Shown here: positions 10,221 through 43,765 of the stretch, one piece after another
Layout: the number at the start of each line of letters is the position of its first letter
Position numbering within the stretch: the first letter of the stretch is position 1
From: Flaccisagitta enflata
Lineage: Eukaryota > Chaetognatha > Sagittoidea > Aphragmophora
DNA length: 64,000 nucleotides
Direction of reading: 5' to 3'
NCBI GenBank assembly: GCA_965153355.1
Contig: OZ231128.1
Span: forward strand, 19,840,001-19,904,000
Made by a program: the position numbers and the translations under genes
The notes under the pieces: model-generated
The model's input: only the letters and a program-made list of their open reading frames with translations
What the model was told of the DNA's origin: nothing
Databases searched by the model: none

Positions 10221-10619
10221 GAAAGAGGGGCGTCGCAAAAAGTTTAAGCAACCCCCCTCTTCTCAGCCACGTTGGCTTTGTCAATTATCGACTATTGTCA
10301 ATTTCCTTACTAAAAGTGGTTTTGAACATGATATAATGTCATTGTCTCGCACGTGACAGTTTTCGCCATTATTGGCTGATCGGACCAACGGACGGACCAA
10401 CGGACGGACAAAGCCTCTTATAGAATTGCGTGTCCGCAACTAAAAACAACGAATTTGAAAGAGAGGCGTCACAAAAAGTTTAAGCAACCCCCCTCTTCTC
10501 AGCCAAGTTTGCTTTGTCAATTATGGACTATTGTCAATTTCGTTACTAAAAGTGGTTTCAAACATGATATAATGTCATTGTCTCGCACGTGATAGTTTTC
10601 GCCATTATTGGCTGATCGA
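10221..10619. repeat. Direct duplication, two units of about 163 bp
   Basis: The unit starting GAAAGAGGGGCGTCGCAAAA at 10221 recurs at 10457 with few changes. The tail of a hairpin-ended element (about 10380-10444) lies between them. Confidence 0.85.
10380..10444 (-). mobile_element. Hairpin-ended family, partial copy (head only)
   Basis: GGAC-type tract, then atagaattgcgtgtccgcaa and ctaaaaa, the reversed head of the AGTTGCGGAC subtype. The tail end is missing. Confidence 0.7.
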
Positions 10620-10623
10620 AATG

Positions 10624-10837
10624 AAACAAGGCCGGATACACGGCTACCCTAGTCGCGTGCGGGTGGGCAGGAGCAGTGCTGAGAAGGGGTCACATAAGTA
10701 TCTAAGCGCCGTATGCTTAAAAAGCTCAAACGCCGGGGAAAAAGCAAAAAGGGGACCGACCGACCGACCGACTGACCAACCAACCGACCGACGGACCGAC
10801 ATAGCGGGGTGTAGAGTCGCGTAGCACGCGACTAAAA
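10624..10837 (-). mobile_element. Hairpin-ended family, full copy
   Basis: Begins aaacaaggccggatacacgg, holds the CGCGTGCGGGTGGGCAGG tail motif, a GACC/GACG tract, and ends with the hairpin agtcgcgtagcacgcgact and aaaaa. Read from the hairpin, the head arm AGTCGCGTGC matches the tail word GCACGCGACT. Confidence 0.85.
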
Positions 10838-10972
10838 AGAAAGATACTTAGAAAACAAATGGATAGAACGAGAAATTTGAAGATCGGTTGATAGATAGAC
10901 AGATTGATAGGCTGATAAAAATATGGATTCACAACTAATTAGATAGAACGGAAAGAAGGGACAATTGATATA

Positions 10973-11125
10973 CAGTTGAACCCCACTCTAACGGATTTCA
11001 GGGAACTAACAATTTTTTTATGTTATAGGTGGACATCTGCTTTATCGAACAAAGGAATTGAAAAAATTAACTTGAAGACACCATGAATTTGCATTTGTTT
11101 TAGGCGGAATTCCATTGGTGGCGGG
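10973..11125. mobile_element. Degraded pogo-like MITE
   Basis: Starts after TA with CAGTTGAACCCCACTC, the same terminus as the intact copies at 36454 and 46389. The right end has decayed into sequence with a GGCGGAATTCC phrase. Confidence 0.6.
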
Positions 11126-11280
11126 TAAGGCCTTGCGGGTTTGGCCATGAGAAGGCCGAGGATCGGTTTTGAGGCCAAACCCGAAATTCGGTTTTGCCTT
11201 CAGACCCGACTTTGTTTTCTAGGATAATTTTTACTCATCAAATTGTTTTTGTTTTTTTTCTCACCTTTTTGTTTATACTT

Positions 11281-11406
<126 letters not shown>

Positions 11407-11433
11407 ATTTTTTTTCTATTTCTTTTTTCTCTA

Positions 11434-11600
11434 TTTTTAGTCGCGAGCGTCAAATTCGGTCATTAGGTTTTTTAGTCATTTTAAGTTGTTTTTTGGCCAT
11501 TTCAAGTCATTCTAAGTCATTCTAAGTCATTCTAAGTCATTCTAAGTCATTCTTAGTCTGTAAGTCTCGCACGCAACTTATAGGTATTGGCCTTGTTTTT
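11434..11600 (+). mobile_element. Hairpin-ended family, copy with decamer body
   Basis: Head TTTTTAGTCGCGAGCG has lost its second hairpin arm. The body is AAGTCATTCT decamers, and the tail is GCACGCAACTTATAGG then TATTGGCCTTGTTT. Confidence 0.8.
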
Positions 11601-12165
11601 CTCTCTGGCGAATAAACGGACATCTTTTTTACTATGTTTACTTAAAAAAACGATATAAACCCGTTATAAACCCAAGGAAAGGTTTTGAGGTATTCCGAAC
11701 TCGAACCGAAATCGCGGAAAAAAACGCCATACGCAAGGCCTTACATACAAAGGCTTCAAATCTTGAGAAAAAAATTTCACTTGCGATGATATTTAAAGAA
11801 CATTCAGAAAACACTTGAATTTTAGTATAATTAGAATGATATTTCATTATTTTTGAATAAATATCATGAAAATATCCCCAGACTTTAATGATTGGCATTT
11901 GTTTTAACAGTATTTGATAGAAATATATTTAGTATAATTGAGTAAAAGTATACCAGTAAAGGCGGCTCTCGCCGACCGGAAAAAAATCGTAAGATATTTT
12001 GCTTTTTTTCAGTTTCTTCTTCTTCATTGTACCCTGCATGCCTCTGTGTGTTTGTGTCTGCATGTGTGTGTCTGTCTGTGTCCATCTGTCTCTTTGCATC
12101 TGTCTGACATTCTCTGTCTCTGCCCCTGTTCCCTCTCTCTCTCTTCTCTCTCTTCTCTCTTTTCT
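11601..12165. other. Non-coding stretch
   Basis: AT-rich sequence, then a TG/CT-rich run (12036-12164). No exon was found on either strand, although missing gamma-glutamyltransferase exons were searched for here. Confidence 0.45.
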
Positions 12166-12427
12166 GGGCAGCGGCCTTAAGGGGACGATGTCTCAGAGAA
12201 CACAGGGACTACCGTTTATCCAAGGCTTGTCTGCTCACACCCCCCGCCTGCGCTGCTCAAATTCTTAGCCTCAAGACTGAAACTGCTCTCAGGCTCAACC
12301 CAGCCTGGTGCTCAAAATCCCAGCTCAAAGGCCACCCCAGCCTCAAGGCTCAAACCCCAGCCTCCTTGAGGCTCAAATTCTAGCCTTGAGGCTCAAATCC
12401 CAGCCTAGAGGCTCAAACCCCAGCCTA

Positions 12428-12433
<6 letters not shown>
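12166..12433. mobile_element. GCAGCGGCC-end element with 20-bp minisatellite, abutting the GGT exon
   Basis: Left end GGGCAGCGGCC then GGGGACGATGTC, the terminus shared by five other loci. It is followed by a minisatellite of about 20 bp units with the core GGCTCAAATCCCAGCCT (12257-12433). The right terminal repeat is absent: the array ends exactly at the coding sequence of the gamma-glutamyltransferase exon. Confidence 0.7.
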
Positions 12434-34153
<21,720 letters not shown>

Positions 34154-34848
34154 TTTCAGTTTATATATTTTGTTATTAATAATTCCAGGCGACATAAATC
34201 GCGTTACGCCTTTTTAATTCTTCGTTGTTACGAATGATTTGTAATGAAAAAATGTAAATTGATGTCGACGAGATAATCATTTTTTCCACAACAGCATGGA
34301 ATAGAAGAGAGATTAGAGCAAATTCATAAGAACGGAGTCACGTGCGTCATAACTGTCAAACAAGAAATAAGTCAAGAAAAAATATACAAAAGAAAAATAG
34401 GACCAGGATCTCATATTTGTCTCTGGGGACCTCCAAAATGTAAAAACATCATTGGACGGACGGACGGACGGACGGACGGACCGACGCGACCAAATGCGAC
34501 TAAATGCTATAAACAAGGTGTTTTTCTCAATTGCGTACCATTCTTCTTAACTGACCGACTGACGCTATCAGACGTCGATCGACCGACGAACACGACCTCA
34601 CGAGCACTTGCTTTGGAAAACCAAAAAAAGTATAAAAAAAAAGGCAATTAACAATTACCAAACAACATCCGCCAATCAAGCGACAATCAAAATGGAAAAT
34701 TGCGAGAAAAAGACATTTTTTTTCTCAATCATTTCGTTTTTCTCGCCGGCATTAAATCGATTTGAGCACGACAATGAATAAGCGTTCATACGATGATTTC
34801 TTTCACAACGTGTTTATGCATTTATGCAGATTTTACGTGAAACAAGGC
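34154..34848. other. Region upstream of GGT exon 1
   Basis: Any GGT promoter should lie here. A TATATAA string sits only about 10 bp before the ATG, too close to be a normal TATA box. A short GGAC tract (34453-34482) resembles part of a hairpin-ended element. Confidence 0.35.
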
Positions 34849-35005
34849 CGGATACACGGCTACCAAAGTCGCGTGCGGGTGGGCAGGGGCAGTGATAGAA
34901 AAGGCTAACCCAAGCATTTGGGCAGGAGCAGCAATGCAAAAACCGCCCGTAACGCCAAAAAAGGTAACGCGGACGGACGGACCGACCGACCGACGGACAT
35001 AGAGT
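34849..35005 (-). mobile_element. Hairpin-ended family, copy lacking the hairpin
   Basis: Starts gaaacaaggccggatacacg and has the CGCGTGCGGGTGGGCAGGGG motif and a GGAC tract, but stops at catagagtcgag before the hairpin. Confidence 0.75.
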
Positions 35006-35045
35006 CGAGAAAAGAACATAACAAGGCTGGATACAACAGTGCAGT

Positions 35046-35282
35046 AAGGGCGTGTTTCTAGGGACGACCAAAAACGCGTTTGTTCCCATTGAACGCATTC
35101 ACAGTGTGAACACATCTCTATGAACTTCACTGTCTCACAAGAGAGTGAGTAAAGTGAGTGAGCAAGTCCGTTAACGGAGCGAGCAAGCAAAGCTGAGCGC
35201 TGCGGTGCGAGCGAACGAACGTAACGAGCGACCGAGTGGCCCGTTAAAAACGCGGTTGTCTGTGACTAGAAACGAGCCCTAA
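35046..35282. mobile_element. MITE-like element with AGGGC(G/T)CGTTTCTAG ends
   Basis: Left AGGGCGTGTTTCTAGGGACG and right TGACTAGAAACGAGCCCT are imperfect inverted repeats about 30 bp long. It lies in a hairpin-family fragment. The end style recalls hAT or P-type MITEs (inference). Confidence 0.6.
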
Positions 35283-35377
35283 CTCCATCGAGGTAAGCAA
35301 CCGAATGACCGATCAACGCGCAAAAATGCAATGATTAATCATGATCTAGACTAAGACAGAAGCGTGAACGCGCAAGA

Positions 35378-35437
35378 TAAGAGAGAGAGAGAGAGACAGA
35401 GAGACAGAGAGACAGAGAGAGAGACAGAGACAGAGAC

Positions 35438-35504
<67 letters not shown>

Positions 35505-35542
35505 GGAAGGCAGACAGACAGACAGACAGACCGACATACAGG

Positions 35543-35580
<38 letters not shown>

Positions 35581-35780
35581 AACAGAGTAGATGAATGAAC
35601 GAATAAATGTTTAAAAATTCTTAAATGAATGAATGAATGATTAGATGAATGAATGAATGAATGAATGAGTGAATGAATGAATGAATGAATGAATGAATGA
35701 ACGAATGAATGATTGAATGAATGAATTAATGAATTAATGAATTGATGAATGAATGAATAAAAGAATAAGTAAGTGAATGA
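35378..35780. repeat. GA, GACA and GAAT microsatellites
   Basis: GA/GACA 35378-35586, GAAT 35625-35780. Confidence 0.95.
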
Positions 35781-36453
35781 CGAATGAATAAATAAATGAA
35801 TGAATCAAAGATGAATTTAGAAAATGAGATGTAAATCGACAATATCATTATCTGGATTTAAATTCTTAAAAAAAAGAAAAAAAAAAGATTGAAACATTGA
35901 TTTTTGATGTTTAAAGCTGAAACATGAAGCGTTCGATCTGGCGCACTGGTCGATCGGGTCACGTAATTGGTCACCGATAAAATCTGTCACATTTCTAGAT
36001 AAAGTCAAAAGTTGAAACAAAGGACAATGTCTCTGATAGGCAAAGTAAATATGTTTAGGGGCCGTTCGAATCTGTTAGCAAATTTGATCAGGGACCGTTC
36101 ACGTCATTTTGCAAACTCCCTACTTTAGCCGTTTTGCTTTTCTTTTTCACAAATCAGCTTGAGCAACAATTTGCCTATTTCAGTACCCTGCGCTTTTGTC
36201 CTGGGCTCACGGTTCATTCTGTAAATGTTTCGATCGGCCAGTGGGTCGTTCGGTCTATTTTTATTCATCTACTAATTCTTCACTTATTTATTCATTTATT
36301 CATTCATTTATTCATTCATTTATACATTTTTTTATTAATCTATTCATTTATTCATTCATTCAAAATGCATGAATAGTGTACATTCATAAAAAAAAAGTTT
36401 AATCATAGAGGACGCATCACTAGCGTACTTGACCTTGTTTTCTCTTTTTTGTA
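35781..36453. other. Non-coding stretch with ATTC repeat
   Basis: ATTCATTT units at about 36283-36365. Nothing else recognised. Confidence 0.55.
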
Positions 36454-36630
36454 CAGTTGAACCCCGCTCCAACGGATCCGCTTTTAACGGAATTCCGCCT
36501 ATAAAAGATATCTATTCTTAGTCCTTTCAATGAGTTTTCTTTTATTTCTAATATTGGCTATTACAGAATTCCACCTGTTACAGATAAAACTTGTTGGTCC
36601 CCTGAAATCCGTTTGAGCGAGGTTTAACTG
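36454..36630. mobile_element. Pogo-like MITE, intact (177 bp)
   Basis: Ends CAGTTGAACCCCGCTCCAAC and CGAGGTTTAACTG, flanked by TA on both sides (36452-36453 and 36631-36632). No transposase. Confidence 0.85.
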
Positions 36631-36709
36631 TATATTGCGGTTTTTTTTGTTTGTTTGTTTTTTTGTTTTTGTTTTCGTCAATTTCTCCTCCTCTCCTGGT
36701 TTTTGACAG

Positions 36710-36869
36710 ATTTTCATTTGGCATTAATGTAAAGATCGCCGATGTGCCTCTGCTAAGATTTGCCTTGGAAAAACAAAACCACAAGAAAATCATCATGAAA
36801 AAGAGGCGATTTCCTCAGCTCAGTAACGCGAGTAGCCTGAAATCAATTCTTTTTATTTCAAAATTTTAA
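36710..36869 (+). CDS. Candidate terminal exon, unknown protein
   Basis: Pyrimidine tract and acceptor ggtttttgacag, then an open frame (FGINVKIADVPLLRFALEKQ, later Lys/Arg-rich) to a stop at 36869. The amino-acid mix is protein-like, but no family or partner exon was recognised. Confidence 0.3.
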
Positions 36870-36976
36870 TACAGATGTAATCTAGACATTATGCTGCTTA
36901 CGGCTATTTACAGCCTAACTCAACTTGATAATTTAAGTTATCTCGATAAGTTATCGCGATAAGTGGAATGTGATAT

Positions 36977-37164
36977 AAACAAGGATACACGGCTACCGTG
37001 CGGGTGGGCAGGGGCCATATTTGAGGTGACCAGACCATTTGGGCAGGAGCAGTGATGTCAAAGAAATAAAATCATAAAAAAAAGTAAAGTGTGACCGACC
37101 GACCAACCGACCAACCGACCGACGGACAAAGCGGGTTGTAGAGTCGCGTGCACGCGACTAAAAA
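36977..37164 (-). mobile_element. Hairpin-ended family, full copy
   Basis: Tail (reversed) aaacaaggatacacggctac and head (reversed) gtcgcgtgcacgcgactaaa. It lies head to head with the next copy, 39 bp away. Confidence 0.85.
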
Positions 37165-37203
37165 CTGATACTTTTTGATTCAGTGGATGATTCAATTACT
37201 CTT

Positions 37204-38905
37204 TTTAGTCGCGTGCACGCGACTCTATAACCCGCTCTGTCGGTCCGTCGGTCCGTCCGTCGGTCCGTAACACTTGCTTTTTTTCGTCGTTTTACGTCAT
37301 TTTGGGGTATTTTATGTCATTTTAAGTCATTTTAAGCCATTTTAAGTCATTTCCAGTCATTTTCAGTTAATTTTAGTCACTTAAGTCATTTTGTCATTTT
37401 TTGTCATTTTTGTCATTTCATGTTATTATAAGTCATTTTAAGTCATTCTTAGTCCTTCTAAGTTATTCTAAGTCATTCTAAGTCATTACAAGTCATTCTA
37501 AGTCATTTTAAGTCACCTTTAGTTATTTTTTTGGCTTTTGAAGTTTTTGGTAACACTTTGCTTTTTTGCGTCGTTTTTGGTCAATTTGGGTCGTCTGGAG
37601 TTATTTTCAGTCATTTTTTTGTTGTTTTTGGTCATTTTTGGTTGCTTTTGGTCATTTTTGGTTGCTTTTAGTCATTCTTGGTCATTTTTGATCATTTATG
37701 TCACTTTGTTCATTTAAGTCATTTATGTCATTTATGGGCATTTCAAATAGCTTTAAGTCTTTTTAAGTCATTTTGGAACATTTCAGGTCATTTTTGGTCA
37801 TTTAACATAGTTTTTTGGTTTTTGGTTTTTGGTTTTTGGTTTTTTGTTTTTTGGTTTTGGGTTTCTGGGTTGTTTTTTTTTTCTTTTTTTTTGTCATTTA
37901 TGTTTTTTGGTATGTTATGGTCATTTATGTTTTTTGGTATGTTTTTGTCATATATGTCATTTCAAGTCTGCTGGTTTAAGTCTGCTGGTTTGAGTCTGCT
38001 GTTTTAAGTCTGCTGTTTTAAGTCTGCTGATTTAAGTCTGCTGGTTTAAGTCCGCTGGTTTAAGTCCGCTGGTTTAGGTCGGCTGGTTTAAGTTGGCTGA
38101 TTTAGGTCTGCTGGTTAAGGTCTGCTGGTTTAGGTCTGCTGGTTAAGTCTGCTGGTTTACGTCTGCTGGTTTAAGTCTGCTGGTTTAAGTCTGCTGGTTA
38201 AAGTCTGCTGGTTTAAGTTGGCTGGTTTAAGTTGGCTGGTTTAAGTTGGCTGGTTTGATTTGGCTGGTTTAAGTCAGCTGGTTTAAGTCAGCTGGTTTAA
38301 GTCTGCTGGTTTAAGTCTGCTGGTTTAAGTCTGCTGGTTTAAGTCTGCTGGTTTAGGTCTGCTGGTTTAAGTCTGCTGGTTTAAGTCTGCTGGTTTGAGT
38401 CTGGTTTAAGTCAGGTTTAAGTCTGGTTTAAGTCTGGTTTAAGTCTGGTTTAAGTCTGGTTTAAGTCTGGTTTAAGTCTGGTTTAAGTCTGGTTTAAGTC
38501 TGGTTTAAGTCTGGTTTGAGTCTGGTTTGAGTCTGGTTTGAGTCTGGTTTGAGTCAGGTTTAAGTCTGGTTTGAGTCTGGCTTGAGTCTGGTTTAAGTCT
38601 GGTTTAAGTCTGGTTCAAGTCTGATTTAAGTCTGGTTCATGTCTGATTTATGTCCGGTTTAGGTCTGGTTTAGATCTGGTTTATGTCTGGTTTATGTCTG
38701 GTTTAGGTCTGGTTTAGGTCTGGTTTTGGTCTGGTTTAATTCTGGTTTGAGTCTGGTTTGAGCCTGGTTTGAGTCTGGTTTGAGTCTGGTTTGGTTCTGG
38801 TTTGGGTCTGGTTTAAGTCTGATTTTCGATAAAAGGTAAATAAGGAGTCAGGTCAGTTCAGTCATTTTTGTCCTGCACGCGACTTATAGGTGTTGGCCTT
38901 GTTTT
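37204..38905 (+). mobile_element. Hairpin-ended family, 1.7-kb copy filled with minisatellites
   Basis: Head TTTTTAGTCGCGTGCACGCG, CCGTCGGT tract, tail TGCACGCGACTTATAGGTGT then TGGCCTTGTTT. In between lie AAGTCATTTT-type decamers (37280-37800), then 14-bp units AAGTCTGCTGGTTT (37965-38400), then 11-bp units AAGTCTGGTTT (38400-38830). The 11-bp unit equals the 14-bp unit minus CTG. Confidence 0.88.
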
Positions 38906-39090
38906 TGTGTGTAAGGACAAAGTTTTTAAGGACGTGAGGCTGAAATTTTGCTGATAATTGAGGACATTTTAAGGACAAAGCCCAGCTTCAAATTTGTAAA
39001 AGAATTAAATGATTTAGATGATCATTACGCAAAATCTTTGAGTAAATAACCTTATCAAAAAAGAATGCTATTTTTTTAGTTAACTTCATA

Positions 39091-39320
39091 TTTTTAGTCG
39101 CTTGCCAAGCGGCTCTAAAAGAGGGTGTGAAGGTCCTACAGGAAACGCAAAAATTTGAACAATGCGAAATTGGTTAAAATGAAGATTTTTTAACATCACG
39201 GCCCCTGCCCAGCCACATTACAGCCCCCGCCCACCCACTTAGTGCCCCTGCCCACTTGCATTGCTGCCCCTGCCCACCCGCAAGCGACTGCTTATTGGTC
39301 GTGTATCCGGCCTTGTTTTT
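39091..39320 (+). mobile_element. Hairpin-ended family, full copy, AGTCGCTTGC subtype
   Basis: Head TTTTTAGTCGCTTGCCAAGC, tail CCACCCGCAAGCGACTGC then CGTGTATCCGGCCTTGTTTT. CCCCTGCCCACC-like blocks occur four times before the tail. It is the uninterrupted reference for the split copy at 39423-40024. Confidence 0.88.
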
Positions 39321-39422
39321 TTATAAACTAATGAAAAATAGTTACTGTCATAATGACTTCTATTCACTCATACTGTACTTCTATTGTTTCAATGAGTTTA
39401 ACATGATTATGAGAAAGTCATA

Positions 39423-40024
39423 GAACAAGGCCGGATACAAGGCCAATCAGCAGTTGCTTGCGGTTGGGCAGGGGCAGTAATGCAAGTGGGCAGGGGAACA
39501 AAGCGGGTGTGGCTGGGCAGGGGCCGTGATGTTAAACAAGGCCAACACCTATAAGTCGCGTGCGAGACTTACAGATAAAGAATGACTTAGAATGACTTAG
39601 AATGACTTTCAATGACTTAGACTGCCTAAAATGACCAAAATTGACTTAAAATGACTAAAAAACCTAATAACCAAAAATGACTTAAAATAACTTGAAATGA
39701 CTTAAAATGACTTAAAGTGACTTAGAATGACTCAAAATGACTTAGAATAACTATAAATGACTTAAAATGACTTAAAATGACCTAAGAATTGACGTCATAG
39801 TACAAAAAAGTAAAGTGTGACGGACGGACGGACCGACGGACCGACGGACGGACGGACCGACGGACGGACGGACGGACGGACCGACAAAGCGGGTTGTAGA
39901 GTCGCGTGCACGCGACTAAAAATCGCCAATGCAGCCGATTTCGCGTTGTTCAAATTTTCGCGTTTCCTATATATATAGGACCTTCACATCCTCTTATAGA
40001 GTCACTTGGCAAGTGACTAAAAAC
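39423..40024 (-). mobile_element. Hairpin-ended family copy (AGTCGCTTGC subtype) interrupted by another copy
   Basis: 39423-39533 and 39927-40024 match the reverse of 39091-39320 end to end. The copy at 39534-39926 is inserted in an A run (GATGTTAAAAAATC in the reference). Confidence 0.85.
39534..39926 (-). mobile_element. Hairpin-ended family, full copy nested in another
   Basis: Tail (reversed) aaacaaggccaacacctata, decamers AATGACTTAA, GGAC tract, head (reversed) gtcgcgtgcacgcgactaaa. Confidence 0.88.
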
Positions 40025-40184
40025 AAGGCCGGACACACGGCTACGGAAGTCGCGCACGAGTGGGCAGGAGCAGTGAGGTCATAGAAATAAAATCATAAAA
40101 AAAAGTAAAATCGGGACCGACCGACCAACCAACCAACCGACGGACGGACAAAGCGGGTTGTAGAGTTGCGTGCACGGGACTGAA
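40022..40184 (-). mobile_element. Hairpin-ended family, full copy
   Basis: Shares its first A bases with the end of the previous copy, so the two abut. The head is slightly decayed (gttgcgtgcacgggactgaa). Confidence 0.8.
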
Positions 40185-40371
40185 AATTAAGAACACGCTA
40201 AGAACATTTCAGCGTGAAATTTGCAAAAATTAAAGGACATCCCAGCCTCAGAAAAAAATCTACTGGTCCTTTTAAAAAAAAGAGAGTAGTCCAACAAACA
40301 AAAACAATAATTCAATCATGTTTAATTTCTTTATACATACATGTTAAGTCCTGGAACCTCAACCTGCCCGC

Positions 40372-40712
40372 GTTTTTAGATGCATCCGTCAGGAACGCAT
40401 CTCTATAAAAGGGTCTGTCCATCCGTCTGTCCGTTGGTCCGTCCGTCCATCAATCAGTCCGTCCGTCCGTCCGTCCGTTACACCTGTGCAAAAACCGATT
40501 TTTCCGCTGTTTTTAACCACGGTGGGATCCTCTACTAATCGAACAATCGCCAAATGTGTTTTGAGAGGCTCATTTACTACTCTGTGGTTTCATCTGTCAG
40601 TTCGTCTGTCTGTCTCTACACGTTTAACACGTTTAACACGTTTAACGCCAAATTCAATACACACAGAGACACAGTCCGGACGCATTGTTGCCCGGTCGGG
40701 CATGTTTGAAAA
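40372..40712 (+). mobile_element. Hairpin-ended family, GATGCGTCC subtype
   Basis: Head TTTTTAGATGCATCCGTCAG, CCGTC tract, tail ACAGTCCGGACGCATTGTTG then CCCGGTCGGGCATGTTT. Same layout as the copy at 25107-25488. Confidence 0.75.
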
Positions 40713-40779
40713 AATCATCAATAACTATCGATAGATAAGGCAACAAAAAAAAATTCTTTCATTGGATGATCATCAAGTT

Positions 40780-41107
40780 TTGTGAATTCGCAACTCTATA
40801 CCGTCCGTCCGTTCGTCGGTTGGTCGTTTGGTCGGTCGGTTGGTCATTCCCCTTTTTACTTTTTGTCCATTAAGTTTTTTCCTAAGTCATCTTAGGGTGT
40901 CTTAAGTCATTCTTAGGCATTCTAAGTCATTCTTAGTCATTTTAAGTCATTTTTAGTTATTCTTAGTCATTTTTATTCATTTTTGGTCATTACGTCATTT
41001 AGTCATTTAAGTGCTTTTTTTGGTCATTTTAAGTCATTCTTTGTCATTCTATGTTATTTCAAGTCTGCAAGTCTCGTCCGTGACTTATAGGTGTTGGCCA
41101 TGTTTCG
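40780..41107 (+). mobile_element. Hairpin-ended family, copy with decamer body and damaged head
   Basis: GGTCGGTT tract, AAGTCATTCT decamers and tail TTATAGGTGTTGGCCATGTT. Only a trace of the head (TTCGCAACTCTATACCGTCC) remains. Confidence 0.65.
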
Positions 41108-41457
41108 CAGTTGACGGGGTTTTGAACAAATTGTATGTTGATATTTGTGGACGTCGTTTATGCATTGCTGGAATTATGACGGCTGTTTCCTTTTTACAAA
41201 GACAATATGTGCTTCGATTGAATTGACACTGCCAGCTGAGGGGTCTGCTAAAACACAAAAAACAGTTTTGACACGTTGGATTCTCCTCTCCTTTGCATTT
41301 GTTTCAATAGATTTAAACTATGATCGTAATTAAGGACTTCTGCTTAGCATTGAATGAATCTTCGAGTTCGAATCTGAATGAGTCATTTCCAAAAAACACT
41401 AAATTGATAGGAAAGAAAACTTGGAATTGTGTGATGCGTATTTTATTTCATTTCCTT
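41108..41457. other. Non-coding stretch
   Basis: No gene supported. Short open frames exist but lack splice or family support. Confidence 0.45.
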
Positions 41458-41728
41458 TCTAGATGCGTCCTCGCATCTCTATAAGAGACATTGTCCGTCC
41501 GCCGGTCCGTCCGTGGCATTTTTCTTATATTCTTTTTAGTCCAGTTCACGCAACTCTACAACCCGCTTTGTCCGTCCGTCGGTTGGTTGGTTGGTCTTTC
41601 ACATTTTACTTTTTTTTATGATTTTATTCTCTGACCTCACTGCTCCTGCCCAAATGGTCTAGTGACCTCAAATATGGCCCCTGCCCACCCGCACGCGACT
41701 TCGGTAGCCGTGTATCCGGCCTTGTTTT
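41458..41728 (+). mobile_element. Two hairpin-ended copies in series
   Basis: 41458-41522 is a head fragment of the GATGCGTCC subtype. 41533-41728 is a full copy with a decayed hairpin (AGTCCAGTTCACGCAACT) and an intact tail CCGCACGCGACTTCGGTAGC. Confidence 0.75.
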
Positions 41729-41748
41729 TTTTAATCTCTGCACACGAT

Positions 41749-41921
41749 AAACAAGGAGGGATACACGGCCGATGCCAGTCGCGGACGGGTGGGCAGGGGC
41801 GGAAATGCGCGTTTTCGCACTTTCTGAACTTGATGACCTCTACGGACCGACCAACCGACCAACCAACCGATGGACGGACAAAGCCTCTTCTAGTTATAAG
41901 TCGCTATTCCGCGACTAAAAA
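41749..41921 (-). mobile_element. Hairpin-ended family, full copy, AGTCGCGGA subtype
   Basis: Tail (reversed) ccagtcgcggacgggtgggc, head (reversed) taagtcgctattccgcgact. It is another head and tail pair that agree with each other. Confidence 0.8.
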
Positions 41922-42308
41922 CTCAGTCGCAGGAATAAAATGCAGGACGCAGGACGCATCTATAGGTCGGATTTCGGTCTTGTTCTTTTTCTGTCTTTGT
42001 CCAGTCGTAGATGGTCCAATAAGGGGAGTATCAAGTGGGGGAAGGGAGGGGGGGGGACTCGATGGATTTTCCCAAAGTATGACACTGTCATGATGACAGA
42101 CAGACTTTTTGAGCAGCCGTTTTAAATTGTAGGGGCCCCCAGACCATCTGAGACAAATGTTGGGAGTTCCTCATCATCCTTTTACTGATTTCTATGGGTT
42201 ACGGATAAGTAGGAATTGATCTGAGATGCGATCAAGGCATCAAGGCATCTTGATTGCACCTTTCCCAATTTCCTAATCAAGCGTGATGGATAAACGAGTC
42301 CGCAGCTT

Positions 42309-42555
42309 AAACAAGTGACGCGGGGTTCACAATATCGTTGCGGGAGGATGGGCAGGGGCTCCAATGGCAGGGGCTACAACCTCCAATGGCTCCATGGCCC
42401 AATCCGTATCCTCTCCCACCCCGCACAAACACACAAGCGATCTTAACTGCAGCATTATGAATGCGCGTTATCACTTCATCGACTCAATCATCATGGACCT
42501 ACGGACCAACGAACCAAAGGACCAACGGATCGGTGGACCGACAGACCGACGAAAG
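42309..42555 (-). mobile_element. Hairpin-ended family, TCACTT-tail subtype, head lost
   Basis: Starts aaacaagtgacgcggggttc and continues caatatcgttgcgggagg to a GGACCAAC tract. Confidence 0.7.
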
Positions 42556-42783
42556 GCCGGTCAACTCGCTCAAAGTTAGTTTAAACGGCGCCAAACGCAC
42601 ATTTTATGAAGAAACAAGTAATAACACGAGCTCTCAAACTCAAACTCCTTTGTAAGAAGGTAATAAGACCGCGTAAAAATGGGCTTCCTCCCAATGGAGA
42701 TCTTTGGAGTCCATAAGAGAACAAAGGAGACGCCTTTATATTGGCCGACCATAAAGGAATGAATGAGAAAGAGACAGGCTGAA

Positions 42784-43566
<783 letters not shown>

Positions 43567-43765
43567 CTAGTCATTAAGAGACCGAACGAGGGTGGAAGAA
43601 ACCCAGAGCTATAAAGGTAGTTCCATAACCATTTGAGTTTGCGAGGAGGTAGAATTGGTTTTAGGGGTCGGTGACCGGTGGAAGCTCAGAGAAGTTCGGT
43701 GTGTTATCGTTATGTGGGGTTTCCTTGAAGTCGAAGGTGTGGAAGAACGCGGGATTACAAGCTTA

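Noticed and set aside
34160-34175. TATATAA as the promoter TATA box of the GGT gene
   Set aside because: It lies about 10 bp before the start codon, too close for a normal transcription start between them.
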